Source: Streptomyces antnestii (GTDB lineage: Bacteria; Actinomycetota; Actinomycetes; Streptomycetales; Streptomycetaceae). Taken from it: 64,000 nt of DNA. Each line of letters begins with the position of its first letter. Positions within the stretch are counted from its first letter, which is position 1. Location: the NCBI RefSeq assembly GCF_004005495.1, contig NZ_RZYA01000011.1, forward strand, positions 124,001-188,000, in the 5' to 3' direction. Of the stretch, positions 8,666 through 16,965 are shown piece after piece. The position numbers were made by a program, and so were the translations under genes. The notes beneath the pieces are model-generated. The model worked only from the letters and a program-made list of their open reading frames with translations. It was not told the origin of the DNA and did not search any database.

Positions 8666-9670
8666 ATGTCCCCGCGCGTGCGGCGGCTCTTCCGCAGAGG
8701 CCGCCGGGCGCCCTCCGACCGAGACGAGCACGCCTTGGGAACGCGGCCGACGGCCCCGGCCATCCGCACCGACCCCTCCCCCGCCGACGTACCGCCCGCC
8801 CCGCATCCCTCATGGACGTCGGCCCTGCGCCGTACCCCCGTGTCGATGTGGCGCGACGACGTGTCGGACTGGGCCGCGGCGCTGACGTACTACGCGATCC
8901 TCGCCCTGCTGCCCGCGCTCCTTGTGACCGTCTCGCTCATCGGCCTGGTCAGTCCGGCCACGACGGACGAGGTGATCGCGCACGTGACGGCCTGGGCGCC
9001 GGCCGAGTCGGGCGGGGCCCTGCACGACGCGCTGCGTCACATGGCGCACGAGCGGTCCGCAGCCCTCACGGTCACGATCGCCGGAGCGGTCAGCGCCGTG
9101 TGGTCGGCGTCCAGTTACTCGGCCGTGTTCCGCAGGGCCCTGCACGCGATGCACGGCGTGCGCGACACCCGGCCGGTGTGGCGCAAGGCCCACCGCATCC
9201 TCCTGACCGCCTGCACACTCCTCGCGCTCCTCATGACCAGCGCGCTCGTCCTGGTCCTGAGCGGTTCCCTCGCCCAGTCGCTCGGGCGCCGTCTCGGCCT
9301 CGGCGACGCGGGGGCCGCGGCCTGGAACCTCCTCAAGTGGCCCGCGCTGCTGTGCCTGGTGGCGCTGCTCGTCCTGGTCCTGTTCCGGTCGGGGCCGCCC
9401 GCCGCCCGTGGGTGGCGGCACGGTGTGCCCGGCGGCGTGCTCGCCGCCCTGATCTGGCTCACCGCGTCCGCCGGCTTCACCTTCTACGCCGCGCAGTTCG
9501 GCACCTACAGCAAGCTCTACGGGTCCCTCGCGGGGGTCGTCGTCTTCCTCGTCTGGCTGTGGGTGTCGAACCTGGCGCTGCTGGCCGGCGCCCAGTTCGC
9601 CGTCGAACTGGACCGGGCCGCGCCCCTCGCGCCGCGCGTCAGCGCCTGCGACGCAGCGCCTGCGGAGTGA
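8666..9670 (+). CDS. YihY/virulence factor BrkB family membrane protein
   Basis: A 334-residue inner-membrane protein. About 60 hydrophilic Arg/Pro-rich residues come first, then WRDDVSDWAAALTYYAILALLPALLV, the typical start of the YihY/BrkB family. Six hydrophobic spans follow, including SAVWSASSYSAVFRRALHAM and the terminal GVVVFLVWLWVSNLALLAGAQFAVELD motif. The family was once annotated as ribonuclease BN; its real function is unsettled. The last 32 bp overlap the convergent flavoenzyme gene. Confidence 0.9.
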   Translation: MSPRVRRLFRRGRRAPSDRDEHALGTRPTAPAIRTDPSPADVPPAPHPSWTSALRRTPVSMWRDDVSDWAAALTYYAILALLPALLVTVSLIGLVSPATTDEVIAHVTAWAPAESGGALHDALRHMAHERSAALTVTIAGAVSAVWSASSYSAVFRRALHAMHGVRDTRPVWRKAHRILLTACTLLALLMTSALVLVLSGSLAQSLGRRLGLGDAGAAAWNLLKWPALLCLVALLVLVLFRSGPPAARGWRHGVPGGVLAALIWLTASAGFTFYAAQFGTYSKLYGSLAGVVVFLVWLWVSNLALLAGAQFAVELDRAAPLAPRVSACDAAPAE

Positions 9671-10805
9671 GGTCGGCCAGAGTCGGATAACCGTCGACCG
9701 CCATGATCAGGTCGGTCTCGGCGAGCAGGGACCGCAGTACGTGGACGATGCCGTCGACGCCGCCGAGCGCGAGCCCGTAGGCATAGGGGCGGCCTATGCC
9801 GACCGCTGTCGCGCCGAGCGCGAGCGCCTTGACGACGTCGGCCCCGGAGCGCACACCCGAGTCGAACAGCACGGGCAGTCCGTCGGCGGCCTCGACGACG
9901 TCCGGCAGGGCGTCGAGCGCGGCGAGTCCGCCGTTGGCCTGCCGGCCGCCGTGGTTCGAGCAGTAGATCCCGTCGACGCCGCCGTCCCTGGCGCGCCGTA
10001 CGTCCTCGGGGTGGCACAGGCCCTTGACGAGGAGCGGCAGGCTGGTGAGCGACCGCAGCCAGGGGAGGTCGTCCCAGGTCAGCGGGTTGCCGAAGACGCT
10101 CGCGAACTGCATGACGACGGCCTGTGTGTCGTCCTCGCGGCCCACGGGGAGCCGGGAGCGGAAGACCGGGTCGGAGGTGTAGTTGCCGAGGCAGTGGCCG
10201 CGCAGCTGGGGGAAGTTGCCGGTGGACAGGTCGCGGGGCCGCCAGCCGGTGACCCAGGTGTCGAGGGTGACGACGATGCCCTTGAAGCCGGCCGCCTCGG
10301 CCCGCCGGACGAGGCTCTCGGCGAGGTCGCGGTCGGTCGGCGTGTAGAGCTGGAAGAAGCCGGGGGTGTCGCCGAACTCCTTCGCGACGTCCTCCATCGG
10401 GTCCACGGACAGCGTCGAGGCCACCATCGGAACTCCCGTACGGGCGGCGGCCCGTGCCGTCGCGAGGTCCCCGTGCCCGTCCTGCCCGCAGAGCCCGATC
10501 ACGCCGACGGGACACATGAACAGCGGGCTCGCGAGCTTCAGCCCGAAGAGGTCCACGGTCAGGTCGCGCCGGTCCGCTCCGACGAACATGCGCGGTACGA
10601 GTCCCCACTGCTCGAACGCGGAGACGTTGGCCCGCTGGGTGAACTCGTCGCCCGCGCCGCCCGCGACGTAGGACCACACGGAGGGGGCGAGCGCGGCGGC
10701 GGCCCGTTCCTCCAGCTCCGCGAAGGCCATGGGCAGGGTCGGGACGACACCCCCGAGCGCCTCGAAGTAGATCTCGTGCTGGTAGTCACCGAACTGCTGC
10801 GCCAT
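9639..10805 (-). CDS. FMN-dependent alpha-hydroxy-acid oxidase, lactate 2-monooxygenase type
   Basis: A 388-residue TIM-barrel flavoenzyme. Residues around 80-100 (SPLFMCPVGVIGLCGQDG) bind FMN, VKGLCHPEDVRRA carries the active-site lysine strand, and CSNHGGRQANGGLAALD holds the catalytic His and substrate Arg. The phosphate is bound by LFDSGVRSGADVVKAL and GIGRPYAYGLA. Lactate 2-monooxygenase converts L-lactate to acetate, CO2 and water, but other 2-hydroxy acids are possible. ATG 10805 is chosen for the upstream AGGAGGG 8 nt away. It is monocistronic and convergent with the YihY gene. Confidence 0.88.
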   Translation of the reverse strand: MAQQFGDYQHEIYFEALGGVVPTLPMAFAELEERAAAALAPSVWSYVAGGAGDEFTQRANVSAFEQWGLVPRMFVGADRRDLTVDLFGLKLASPLFMCPVGVIGLCGQDGHGDLATARAAARTGVPMVASTLSVDPMEDVAKEFGDTPGFFQLYTPTDRDLAESLVRRAEAAGFKGIVVTLDTWVTGWRPRDLSTGNFPQLRGHCLGNYTSDPVFRSRLPVGREDDTQAVVMQFASVFGNPLTWDDLPWLRSLTSLPLLVKGLCHPEDVRRARDGGVDGIYCSNHGGRQANGGLAALDALPDVVEAADGLPVLFDSGVRSGADVVKALALGATAVGIGRPYAYGLALGGVDGIVHVLRSLLAETDLIMAVDGYPTLADLTPQALRRRR

Positions 10806-10938
10806 CACGGCCACCCTCCTCGTCGACCGCCACCGGGTCCTGGCGGTGGCGATCAGACACTAGTGCGCATGGGGCCGGCTGTGGGGTGCCCGTGGAACGC
10901 GGGGTCAGGTCCGCGCCCCCGGGCCGTTTCGGGGACGG

Positions 10939-11102
10939 CTACACGCCGGAGGGCATGCGCCGCACTGCGGCCTGTGTCTGCTCCCGGCGATCCTGCGGTG
11001 GGAGACGCCGGCGACGCCCTCCTCGGCGATGTGGTCGAGGGTGGCGGCGAGCATGCGCTCCAGATGGGTGCGCGGGTCGCCGGCGAAGTAGTCCGTGGTC
11101 AT
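10939..11102 (-). pseudogene. TetR-family regulator remnant (internal deletion)
   Basis: The minus strand starts a normal TetR N-terminus (MTTDYFAGDPRTHLERMLAA, then HIAEEGVAGVSHRRIAG). In the middle of the DNA-binding helix it jumps out of frame to REQTQAAVRRMPSGV and a stop codon, which looks like the end of a regulator. Most of the helix-turn-helix and the whole ligand domain are missing. A deletion plus frameshift explains this best. It sits in a 346-bp gap between the flavoenzyme and an alpha/beta hydrolase, and nothing else recognisable is there. Confidence 0.6.
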
Positions 11103-11151
11103 GGGCATGCGTACGATCGCACCCTCCGGAATGCACGAACGTACTCTCCAT

Positions 11152-11979
11152 TCACCGGCCCGCTGACGCCGACCGGATGAACTCCGCGAGGGCGGCCCGG
11201 TACTCCTGCGGGTGGGTGATGTGCGGGATGTGGCCCGCGCCCTCGAAGGTGTGGCGCTGCGTGTGCGGCAGGGTCGCGGCCAGGCGGTCCATGACCTTCG
11301 AGAACCAGGTGGGGCTCACGCTGCCGCGGCTCAGCAGTACGGGCACGGTGCAGGCGGCGAGCCCGTCGACGTCCAGTTCGGCCCAGGACGGGTCGGTCTG
11401 TTCGTCCAGCCACGTCTGGGCGTTCGTCACGAACGTCTCGCGCAGGGCAGCGGGCAGTTGGTCCCACATTCCGGGCCCCAGGGCCACCTCCTCCACGAAC
11501 AGACGCGCACCCTGCTCGTCCTCCCCCTTGCGGAGGTGGTCCATCACCGCGTCGCAGGAGATCATCGTCGGTTGCACCTGGGCAAGGGACTCCGGATCGT
11601 CGGCCACGACGCCCACCAGCGGGGGCTCGTGGACCGTGATGCTGCGGAACAGCTCGGGCCGGCTTGCGGCCAGGCCGAGGACGACCGAGGCGCCGAAGGA
11701 GTTGCCGGCGACGTGCGCGGGGGCGTGGCCGAGCTCCTCGATCAACGCCGCGAGGTCGTCCTCGTCCTGCCTCCGGGTGCCCTGGCCCGGCACCTTCTCG
11801 CTCTCGCCATGACCACGACGGTCGTACGAGACCACGGTGAAGGACGCGCGGAGGTCCGCCTCGATCGCCGGCTGCCAGCTCGTGTGGTCGTTCCACGAGC
11901 CATGGACGAGTACGAGCGGCTCGCCGTCCCCCACGGTCTCGTAGAAGAGATTCACGCTGTTGGCGTGTACCTGTGGCAT
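11152..11979 (-). CDS. Alpha/beta hydrolase
   Basis: A 275-residue alpha/beta-hydrolase fold. The oxyanion-hole strand is LVLVHGSWNDH, the strand-4 motif is VSYDRRGHGESE, the nucleophile elbow is VAGNSFGAS (Ser nucleophile), and the terminal histidine is in FEGAGHIPHITH. ATG 11979 has GAGGAGG 6 nt upstream. The protein appears cytoplasmic, with no signal peptide. It resembles haloperoxidase/esterase-type hydrolases; the substrate is unknown. The next minus-strand hydrolase gene lies about 200 bp upstream but is probably transcribed separately. Confidence 0.88.
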   Translation of the reverse strand: MPQVHANSVNLFYETVGDGEPLVLVHGSWNDHTSWQPAIEADLRASFTVVSYDRRGHGESEKVPGQGTRRQDEDDLAALIEELGHAPAHVAGNSFGASVVLGLAASRPELFRSITVHEPPLVGVVADDPESLAQVQPTMISCDAVMDHLRKGEDEQGARLFVEEVALGPGMWDQLPAALRETFVTNAQTWLDEQTDPSWAELDVDGLAACTVPVLLSRGSVSPTWFSKVMDRLAATLPHTQRHTFEGAGHIPHITHPQEYRAALAEFIRSASAGR

Positions 11980-12179
11980 GCCGTGCCTCCTCGGAGAGAT
12001 GCAGCGGACGCCCGGTCCCGGAGCGCCGCCACAGAGGTCTCTACCGCACCACCCCACGCCACACTCGCCGCCGCGCCGCACGTGATCTCTACCGCGCGTC
12101 ACTGACAGCACCACCTGTCAGCCGCGCGCACTGCGGCTGGCTACGCACGCCGCCGACAGCTGGATCGGGGAGACAGGCC

Positions 12180-12866
12180 CTAGGCGTCGAGGGACTTCGC
12201 GACCTCGCGGATCACATCGAGGACGAAGTCAGGATGCGAGAGCATGGGAACGTGGCTGCTGTCCACGGGACGGACATTGGCGCCCATGCGCTCGGCGGCG
12301 GCCCGCTCAAGGTCGGGGTGCACGGTACGGTCGTTGTTGGCGACGATGAACCAGCTCGGCTTCGTCCGCCAGGCAGTTCCGGGAACCTGCTGGTTGAACA
12401 GGTCAGCCACTGGCACAGCGCCCGTCGCCAGGACGAGCTTCTGCTCCGCTTCCGGGAGGTCGCCGCAGAAGTCCCGGAGCCCCGAAGGCTTGAGCCACAC
12501 GCGGCCGTCAGCGACGTCCACGTGCTCGAAGATGGGCGTGCGGGGGAATTTGTCCTGCTGTTCCTGCGACGTCTCGTCCTCGTCCGGGGCGAGCGCGGCG
12601 ATGTACACCAGAGCGCCGACGCGGTCGTGGGTGCCCGCTTTGGTGATCAGGGTCCCACCGTAGGAGTGACCGACCAGCACGATGGGGCCGGGGACGTGGT
12701 TGAGCGTGAAGTTGACGCACGCGACGTCGCTTTCGAGCGAGTCGAGGCCGTGCTGTGAGGCGAAAACCTCATGGCCTTCAGCCTGGAGCGTGGGGATGAG
12801 CTTGTTGAAGCACGACCCATCCGCCCAGAGTCCGTGGGCGAAGACAATGCTGGGCTTGCCCGCCAT
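12180..12866 (-). CDS. Alpha/beta hydrolase, esterase-like (HNL/EstC type)
   Basis: A 228-residue small alpha/beta hydrolase. IVFAHGLWADGSCF forms the oxyanion hole, IVLVGHSYGGTLI is the nucleophile elbow (Ser), the acid is probably in FIVANNDRTVHPDLE, and the catalytic His is in VDSSHVPMLSHPDFV. This short layout is common in Streptomyces and resembles plant hydroxynitrile-lyase/salicylate-esterase-like enzymes. ATG 12866 follows GGAGGAA by a normal spacing. It is divergent from a decayed segment. The function is not predictable beyond hydrolysis of a small ester or amide. Confidence 0.87.
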   Translation of the reverse strand: MAGKPSIVFAHGLWADGSCFNKLIPTLQAEGHEVFASQHGLDSLESDVACVNFTLNHVPGPIVLVGHSYGGTLITKAGTHDRVGALVYIAALAPDEDETSQEQQDKFPRTPIFEHVDVADGRVWLKPSGLRDFCGDLPEAEQKLVLATGAVPVADLFNQQVPGTAWRTKPSWFIVANNDRTVHPDLERAAAERMGANVRPVDSSHVPMLSHPDFVLDVIREVAKSLDA

Positions 12867-12997
12867 GACATTTCCTCCTACGGAGAGATCAAGTATGGAA
12901 CGTTGCACCACATTGCCCGTTCAGTGCCCAGTTTTTTGTGTGAGGGCCAGGTGTGTCGCCACATCCCCATCGTTGGGCCTACGAGGTTGAACTGCCT

Positions 12998-13205
12998 TCA
13001 GGCCCTGGGGTTGATGACGGTGACGCCGCTTCGGGCTTCCAGCGTTGTGCGCAGAGTTGCGTCCTCCCGGGTGAGGCGCTCGTAGATGTGCTTTCGCGGC
13101 GGTCTTCCCACCCGGGGTGTGTCGGGCGCTGCCCGCGGGCGCGTTGCAGTTGGGGCAGTCGTGACGTTCGACCGCCGATGCAGCCTGATCGGGCGTGAAG
13201 TCCAT
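12998..13205 (-). pseudogene. Decayed gene with a Cys-pair zinc-binding N-terminus (recombinase-associated type)
   Basis: From ATG 13205 the minus strand reads MDFTPDQAASAVERHDCPNC, then APAGSARHTPGGKTAAK. This resembles the CPxC...GSPCRTRGGKxAxxYH zinc-binding segment found at the N-terminus of some Streptomyces site-specific recombinases and as small stand-alone proteins. The reading frame then shifts by one, and a plausible coding stretch (HIYERLTREDATLRTTLEA) runs to a TGA at 12998. The second Cys pair of the zinc site is missing (SARH in place of SPCR). I read it as a frameshifted relic, possibly of a mobile element. The assignment is from memory of the motif. Confidence 0.4.
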
Positions 13206-13511
13206 GACGGCAGCCTCTAAGAAATGCCTCGCACAACATGTGGGCTTCGAGAGGACTTTCGCGAAAGGCGACTTGCGGAAACATGGGCACTCCGGGGGGG
13301 CTCGGTAGTGCAGGATCGCCCATCCGCTCGACGAGGCAGCCGGCGCCTTCGGAACTCAAGGCGGCCGCCGGAACCCGCACCATTCCCGAACCGTAGGATT
13401 CCGTCCTGTCTTCGAAACCTTAGGATTCCGCATCACCGGCCTCACGGCACACCTGGTCGCGAGGCCGGCACAGCACTCCCCGCACCGCTCACCGCACCTC
13501 CTGGAGACCTG
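13206..13511. other. Non-coding gap upstream of the aldehyde dehydrogenase
   Basis: No gene is visible here. AGGATTCCG occurs twice in direct orientation (13395-13403 and 13422-13430), 27 bp apart, which could be a regulatory site, and a TTAGGAT-like -10 overlaps the second copy. The ribosome site GGAG lies 5 nt before the downstream ATG. Confidence 0.4.
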
Positions 13512-14846
13512 ATGTACGCCGTCACCGATCCGTCCACCGGCACGACCACCCAGACCTACCCGACCGCTACCGACGCCGAGGTGGCAGCGGCCGTCGACGC
13601 CGCCCACGCGGCCACCGCCTGGGGACGCAGCACCTCCGTGGCCGAGCGTGCCGCGCTCCTGCGCCGGCTCGGGGATCTGCACGCCGAGCACCGCGCCGAA
13701 CTGGCGGCAAGCATCGTGAGCGAGATGGGCAAGCCCCTCGACGAGGCGGAGGGCGAGGTCGACTTCTGCGTCGACATCTACCACTACTACGCCGACCACG
13801 CCGAGAAGTTCCTTGCCGACGAGGAGCTCCCCGTCACCTCCGGCCCCGGCCGCGCCGTCATCCGGCGCAGCCCGGTGGGTGTCCTGCTCGGCATCATGCC
13901 GTGGAACTTCCCCGCCTACCAGGTCGCCCGGTTCGCCGCCCCGAACCTCGCTCTGGGCAACACCATCGTCCTCAAGCACGCCCCGCAGTGCCCGGCCACC
14001 GCGGCGCTCCTCGAGCGGCTGATCACCGAGGCCGGCTTCCCCGCAGGCGCGTACGTCAACGTGTACGCCACCAATGAGCAGATCGCCGACGTGATCGCCG
14101 ACCCGCGCGTCCAGGGCGTGTCCCTGACCGGCTCGGAGCGGGCCGGCGCGGCCGTCGCCGAGATCGCCGGTCGGCACCTGAAGAAGGTCGTCCTCGAGCT
14201 CGGCGGTTCAGACCCGTTCATCGTGCTGTCCACCGACGACCTCGACTCCGTCGTCGACTCCGCCGTCTCCGCCCGCCTCGACAACACCGGTCAGGCCTGC
14301 AACGCCGCCAAGAGGTTCATCGTCACCGCCGGTCTCTACGACTCGTTCGTGGAGAAGTTCACCGCCTCGCTGCTCGCCCGCCAGTCCGGGGCTCCGTTGT
14401 CCTCGGTCGCCGCGGCCGACACCCTGGAGCGCCAGGTGGCCGCCGCCGTCGAGGAAGGCGCGACGCTGCACACCGAGGGCGAGCGCAAGGGTGCCCACTT
14501 CCCGGCCGGTGTCCTCACCGGTCTCACCACCGAGCACGCCACTGCACGCCAGGAGCTCTTCGGCCCCGTCGCCATGGTCTTCCGGGCGGCCGACGAGGAA
14601 GACGCGCTGCGGATCGCCAACGACACCCCGTACGGCCTCGGCTCGTACGTCTTCACCACCGACCCCGAGCAGGCCGCCCGGGTCGCCGACGGCATCGACG
14701 CGGGCATGGTGTTCGTCAACGGCGTCGGCGCCGAGGGCGCCGAGCTGCCCTTCGGCGGCATCAAGCGTTCCGGCTTCGGCCGCGAGCTGGGCCGCCCGGG
14801 CATCGAGGAGTTCGTCAACAAGAAGCTGATCCGCACGGTGGCGTAG
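13512..14846 (+). CDS. NAD(P)-dependent aldehyde dehydrogenase, succinate-semialdehyde dehydrogenase type
   Basis: A 444-residue ALDH-superfamily enzyme that oxidises an aldehyde to the acid. MPWNFPAYQ is the cofactor-binding motif, LTGSERAG the NAD loop, LELGGSDPF carries the general-base Glu, and NTGQACNAAKRF the nucleophilic Cys. ELFGPVAMVF and LPFGGIKRSGFGREL are family motifs of the GabD2/Sad group. Between the helix FVEKFTASLLA and APLSS the usual segment of the GDPxDPxTDxGPLSS type is shortened by about 10 residues. Either this is a natural variant or an in-frame deletion that may affect substrate specificity. ATG 13512 is preceded by GGAG. It appears monocistronic. Confidence 0.85.
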   Translation: MYAVTDPSTGTTTQTYPTATDAEVAAAVDAAHAATAWGRSTSVAERAALLRRLGDLHAEHRAELAASIVSEMGKPLDEAEGEVDFCVDIYHYYADHAEKFLADEELPVTSGPGRAVIRRSPVGVLLGIMPWNFPAYQVARFAAPNLALGNTIVLKHAPQCPATAALLERLITEAGFPAGAYVNVYATNEQIADVIADPRVQGVSLTGSERAGAAVAEIAGRHLKKVVLELGGSDPFIVLSTDDLDSVVDSAVSARLDNTGQACNAAKRFIVTAGLYDSFVEKFTASLLARQSGAPLSSVAAADTLERQVAAAVEEGATLHTEGERKGAHFPAGVLTGLTTEHATARQELFGPVAMVFRAADEEDALRIANDTPYGLGSYVFTTDPEQAARVADGIDAGMVFVNGVGAEGAELPFGGIKRSGFGRELGRPGIEEFVNKKLIRTVA

Positions 14847-15054
14847 GCAGCGACGGACCTGGGGGCCGTGACCAGGCAGTCCCCGTGAGGCGCTCGTCGG
14901 GGCGCAGGTTCACCCGTGCATCTGCCTCCAGCCCCCAGGTCCCGACAGCTCGGACTCAGAGGTGGCACAGACCGATCCACGCGACCAGACCAGGGGCTTT
15001 GACCGGGGCGCCAGTCGGTCGGGACGGTGACGCCAGGTCGACCGGCTGTTCGGG

Positions 15055-15612
15055 TCAGCCCGATCGCCCAGGGCCGCAGGGCGCAGTCGTCATCGTCGTG
15101 GCGAGCAACCAGAACGCGCTACCGACGGCCGCGCCATAGGCAAGGTGTGCTCCGAGGTCCAGGGCCACCACCTTGGCTTCGTACTCCCAGATCGGCTTGT
15201 AGAGACCCGCGACCGGCAGGAGAACGTAGTCGCCGGCGAACACTGTGATGCCGAAAGGCACCCCGTACGCGGGACGGGGCACCGGCAGCGATCCGGCCAC
15301 GATGCCGTACACGGCGCCCAGCCCCGATCCGTAGCCCCAGTGCGCAACGGTACCGACGAGCCAAGCCGAGCGGTCGGGGAGTTCACGTTGAGTGAACCCT
15401 TCGATCACCCGCTTGGCCACCTGCCCAGGGGCCGGTGCCTTCTCCCAGGACTCGACCGGCGCGAATTCCCACGCGACAGGGCTGTCCGTGCCGCCGCCAC
15501 GGCGGTACTTCAGGTAGTGAACGGCGTCCAGGCACACTGTCCCTACGGCCCCGGCCAACAGGCCGGCCGCCGCTGCCGCAAGCGGAGTCATCCTGGTCAA
15601 CGATGTACGCAT
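15055..15612 (-). CDS. Integral membrane protein of unknown function
   Basis: A 185-residue protein with an N-terminal hydrophobic helix (PLAAAAAGLLAGAVGTVCLD) and three further Gly/Ala-rich hydrophobic segments (WLVGTVAHWGYGSGLGAVYG, VPFGITVFAGDYVLLPVAGL, AHLAYGAAVGSAFWLLATT). Between them lies a soluble stretch starting HYLKYRRGGGTDSP. The pattern resembles DUF1440-like membrane proteins, but I cannot assign it firmly. AGGAGAA precedes ATG 15612. It is a single gene between two non-coding gaps; the 208 bp downstream of the aldehyde dehydrogenase hold no gene I can see. Confidence 0.7.
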   Translation of the reverse strand: MRTSLTRMTPLAAAAAGLLAGAVGTVCLDAVHYLKYRRGGGTDSPVAWEFAPVESWEKAPAPGQVAKRVIEGFTQRELPDRSAWLVGTVAHWGYGSGLGAVYGIVAGSLPVPRPAYGVPFGITVFAGDYVLLPVAGLYKPIWEYEAKVVALDLGAHLAYGAAVGSAFWLLATTMTTAPCGPGRSG

Positions 15613-15703
15613 GGCATGTTCTCCTGTCCTGTTTCACCAGCGAGGTCATCGCAGGACGAGTTGCTGACCACCGTCGACGGTCGCGCTTCTGAGGTCGTAA
15701 GGC

Positions 15704-16210
15704 TCACAGTTGGGGAGGTACGTCGCCGCCGAGGAGTGTGATCAGGTGGCCCAGGCGTGTGTCGAATTCGCGGCCGGTCTCGGTGATCTGTGGGTTGTCG
15801 TAGCTATCGAACAGGAGGCTGGGCTGGTCGACGGCGAGTTTGGTGTCCCCGTCGGGGTCGGCGTAGATCACGGCCGGCAGTGGTGCGTGCAGCGCGGCCG
15901 ACGCGTCCTCGCGGAAGGCGCGTTCGGCGAGGATGTGGTTGCCGATGAGGTACTGGGTGGCCTTCCAGAGGGACTGCGAACCGACCATGAGAGCGCAGAT
16001 GTCGCTGCGGTAGTAGTGCATGAACCCGTGCGGGGCGTTGATCTGGTCGAGTTCGAGGGTGGCGTTCCAGGAGCCGAGTTGGAAGAAGCGGGAGAGATCG
16101 GCCTGGGGGACGAGGGTCTCGAAGTGCTCGCACGCGGCGTCGTAGGGGCGCGGGAGCGTCACGACGAGCCGCCGGGCCACATGGTCGGTGGAGGCGTTGT
16201 CCGTGGTCAT
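15704..16210 (-). CDS. DUF302-like domain protein
   Basis: A 168-residue soluble protein. VTLPRPYDAACEHFETLVP near the N-terminus and GNHILAERAFREDASAALHA followed by LPAVIYADPDGDTKLAVDQP in the centre match the style of DUF302 proteins, a small alpha-beta fold of unknown function. The second half, with TRLGHLITLLGGDVP, looks helical. Its ATG overlaps the stop of the upstream 252-residue gene (ATGA), so the two are translationally coupled and probably work together. No catalytic residues can be named. Confidence 0.6.
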   Translation of the reverse strand: MTTDNASTDHVARRLVVTLPRPYDAACEHFETLVPQADLSRFFQLGSWNATLELDQINAPHGFMHYYRSDICALMVGSQSLWKATQYLIGNHILAERAFREDASAALHAPLPAVIYADPDGDTKLAVDQPSLLFDSYDNPQITETGREFDTRLGHLITLLGGDVPPQL

Positions 16211-16965
16211 GGCCGTACCTGTTCGTCGTCGGAGCGGATGAGCTCAACGCCGTGGACGTCGACCGTGATGGAGGGGAAGTTGAGGTTGACGCTGTTGTCG
16301 GGGTTGCGGCGGAACATGCGTCGTCGCGTCGGCATGACGAGCCCGTCGAAGCTTTGGTGGTGGCCGGTGTAGTGACCGACGAGGAAGCTGTTGTTGATCT
16401 CGGCGACGTAGTCCATGCGGCGTTGGAGGCCGAAGGCGTCGTAGTAGAAGACCGCGTTGGGGCTGTGCGTGGCGATCTCGGGCGGGAAGCGCACCTGCAG
16501 ACGCCGCCAGGTCTGTCCTGCCTCGTGCCATGGTTCGATCTCATGGGTCCGCACGCCTGGATATGCGAAGAGGAACGGGCTGGTGAAGTAGTTCCAGCAC
16601 GCGTAGCCCAGGAAGTAACCAAGGTGCGGTGCGTCCCAGTCGGTGTTCCGCAGCATTCCTTTGAACGCGGCGCGGGCGGGAGTGAGGGTGTCGACCGGTT
16701 CGCCGTCGAGTGTCTGCACGGTGACGCTGTCGGTGGCGGCGTCGAAGACCATCTCCCACTCGGGGCGGGTGAACGGGGTGAAGGTGATGTGTTCTCTGGC
16801 CGTGTCGACCGTCAGCACCTGGTCGAAGCTCGTGCCCGGGGGCCAGCCCTTCAGCCCCCAGACCGGGCCGCCGATGGAGACGTCGGCCTTCAGGCCACGC
16901 ACGGTGTCCCAGAGTTCTTCACCGCCGGCGGTGTCGATGGCCAGATCGAGGAGTTCAGTGCTCAT
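16207..16965 (-). CDS. Hypothetical protein, first gene of a two-gene unit
   Basis: A 252-residue soluble protein with many aromatic residues (GYFLGYACWNYFTSPFLFAY; TWRRLQVRFPPEIATHSPNA; FYYDAFGLQRRMDYVAEINN). The repeated beta-strand pattern and the ending VNLNFPSITVDVHGVELIR suggest a beta-rich fold like outer-membrane lipoprotein carrier or lipocalin-type proteins, though without a signal peptide. I do not recognise a named family. It begins ATG 16965 and its stop overlaps the downstream DUF302-like gene by 4 nt. Confidence 0.6.
   Translation of the reverse strand: MSTELLDLAIDTAGGEELWDTVRGLKADVSIGGPVWGLKGWPPGTSFDQVLTVDTAREHITFTPFTRPEWEMVFDAATDSVTVQTLDGEPVDTLTPARAAFKGMLRNTDWDAPHLGYFLGYACWNYFTSPFLFAYPGVRTHEIEPWHEAGQTWRRLQVRFPPEIATHSPNAVFYYDAFGLQRRMDYVAEINNSFLVGHYTGHHQSFDGLVMPTRRRMFRRNPDNSVNLNFPSITVDVHGVELIRSDDEQVRP

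Noticed and set aside
12979..13383. 134-codon minus-strand frame over the zinc-finger relic
   Set aside because: Frame differs from that with the CPNC zinc motif and the later plausible segment; it joins unrelated pieces.
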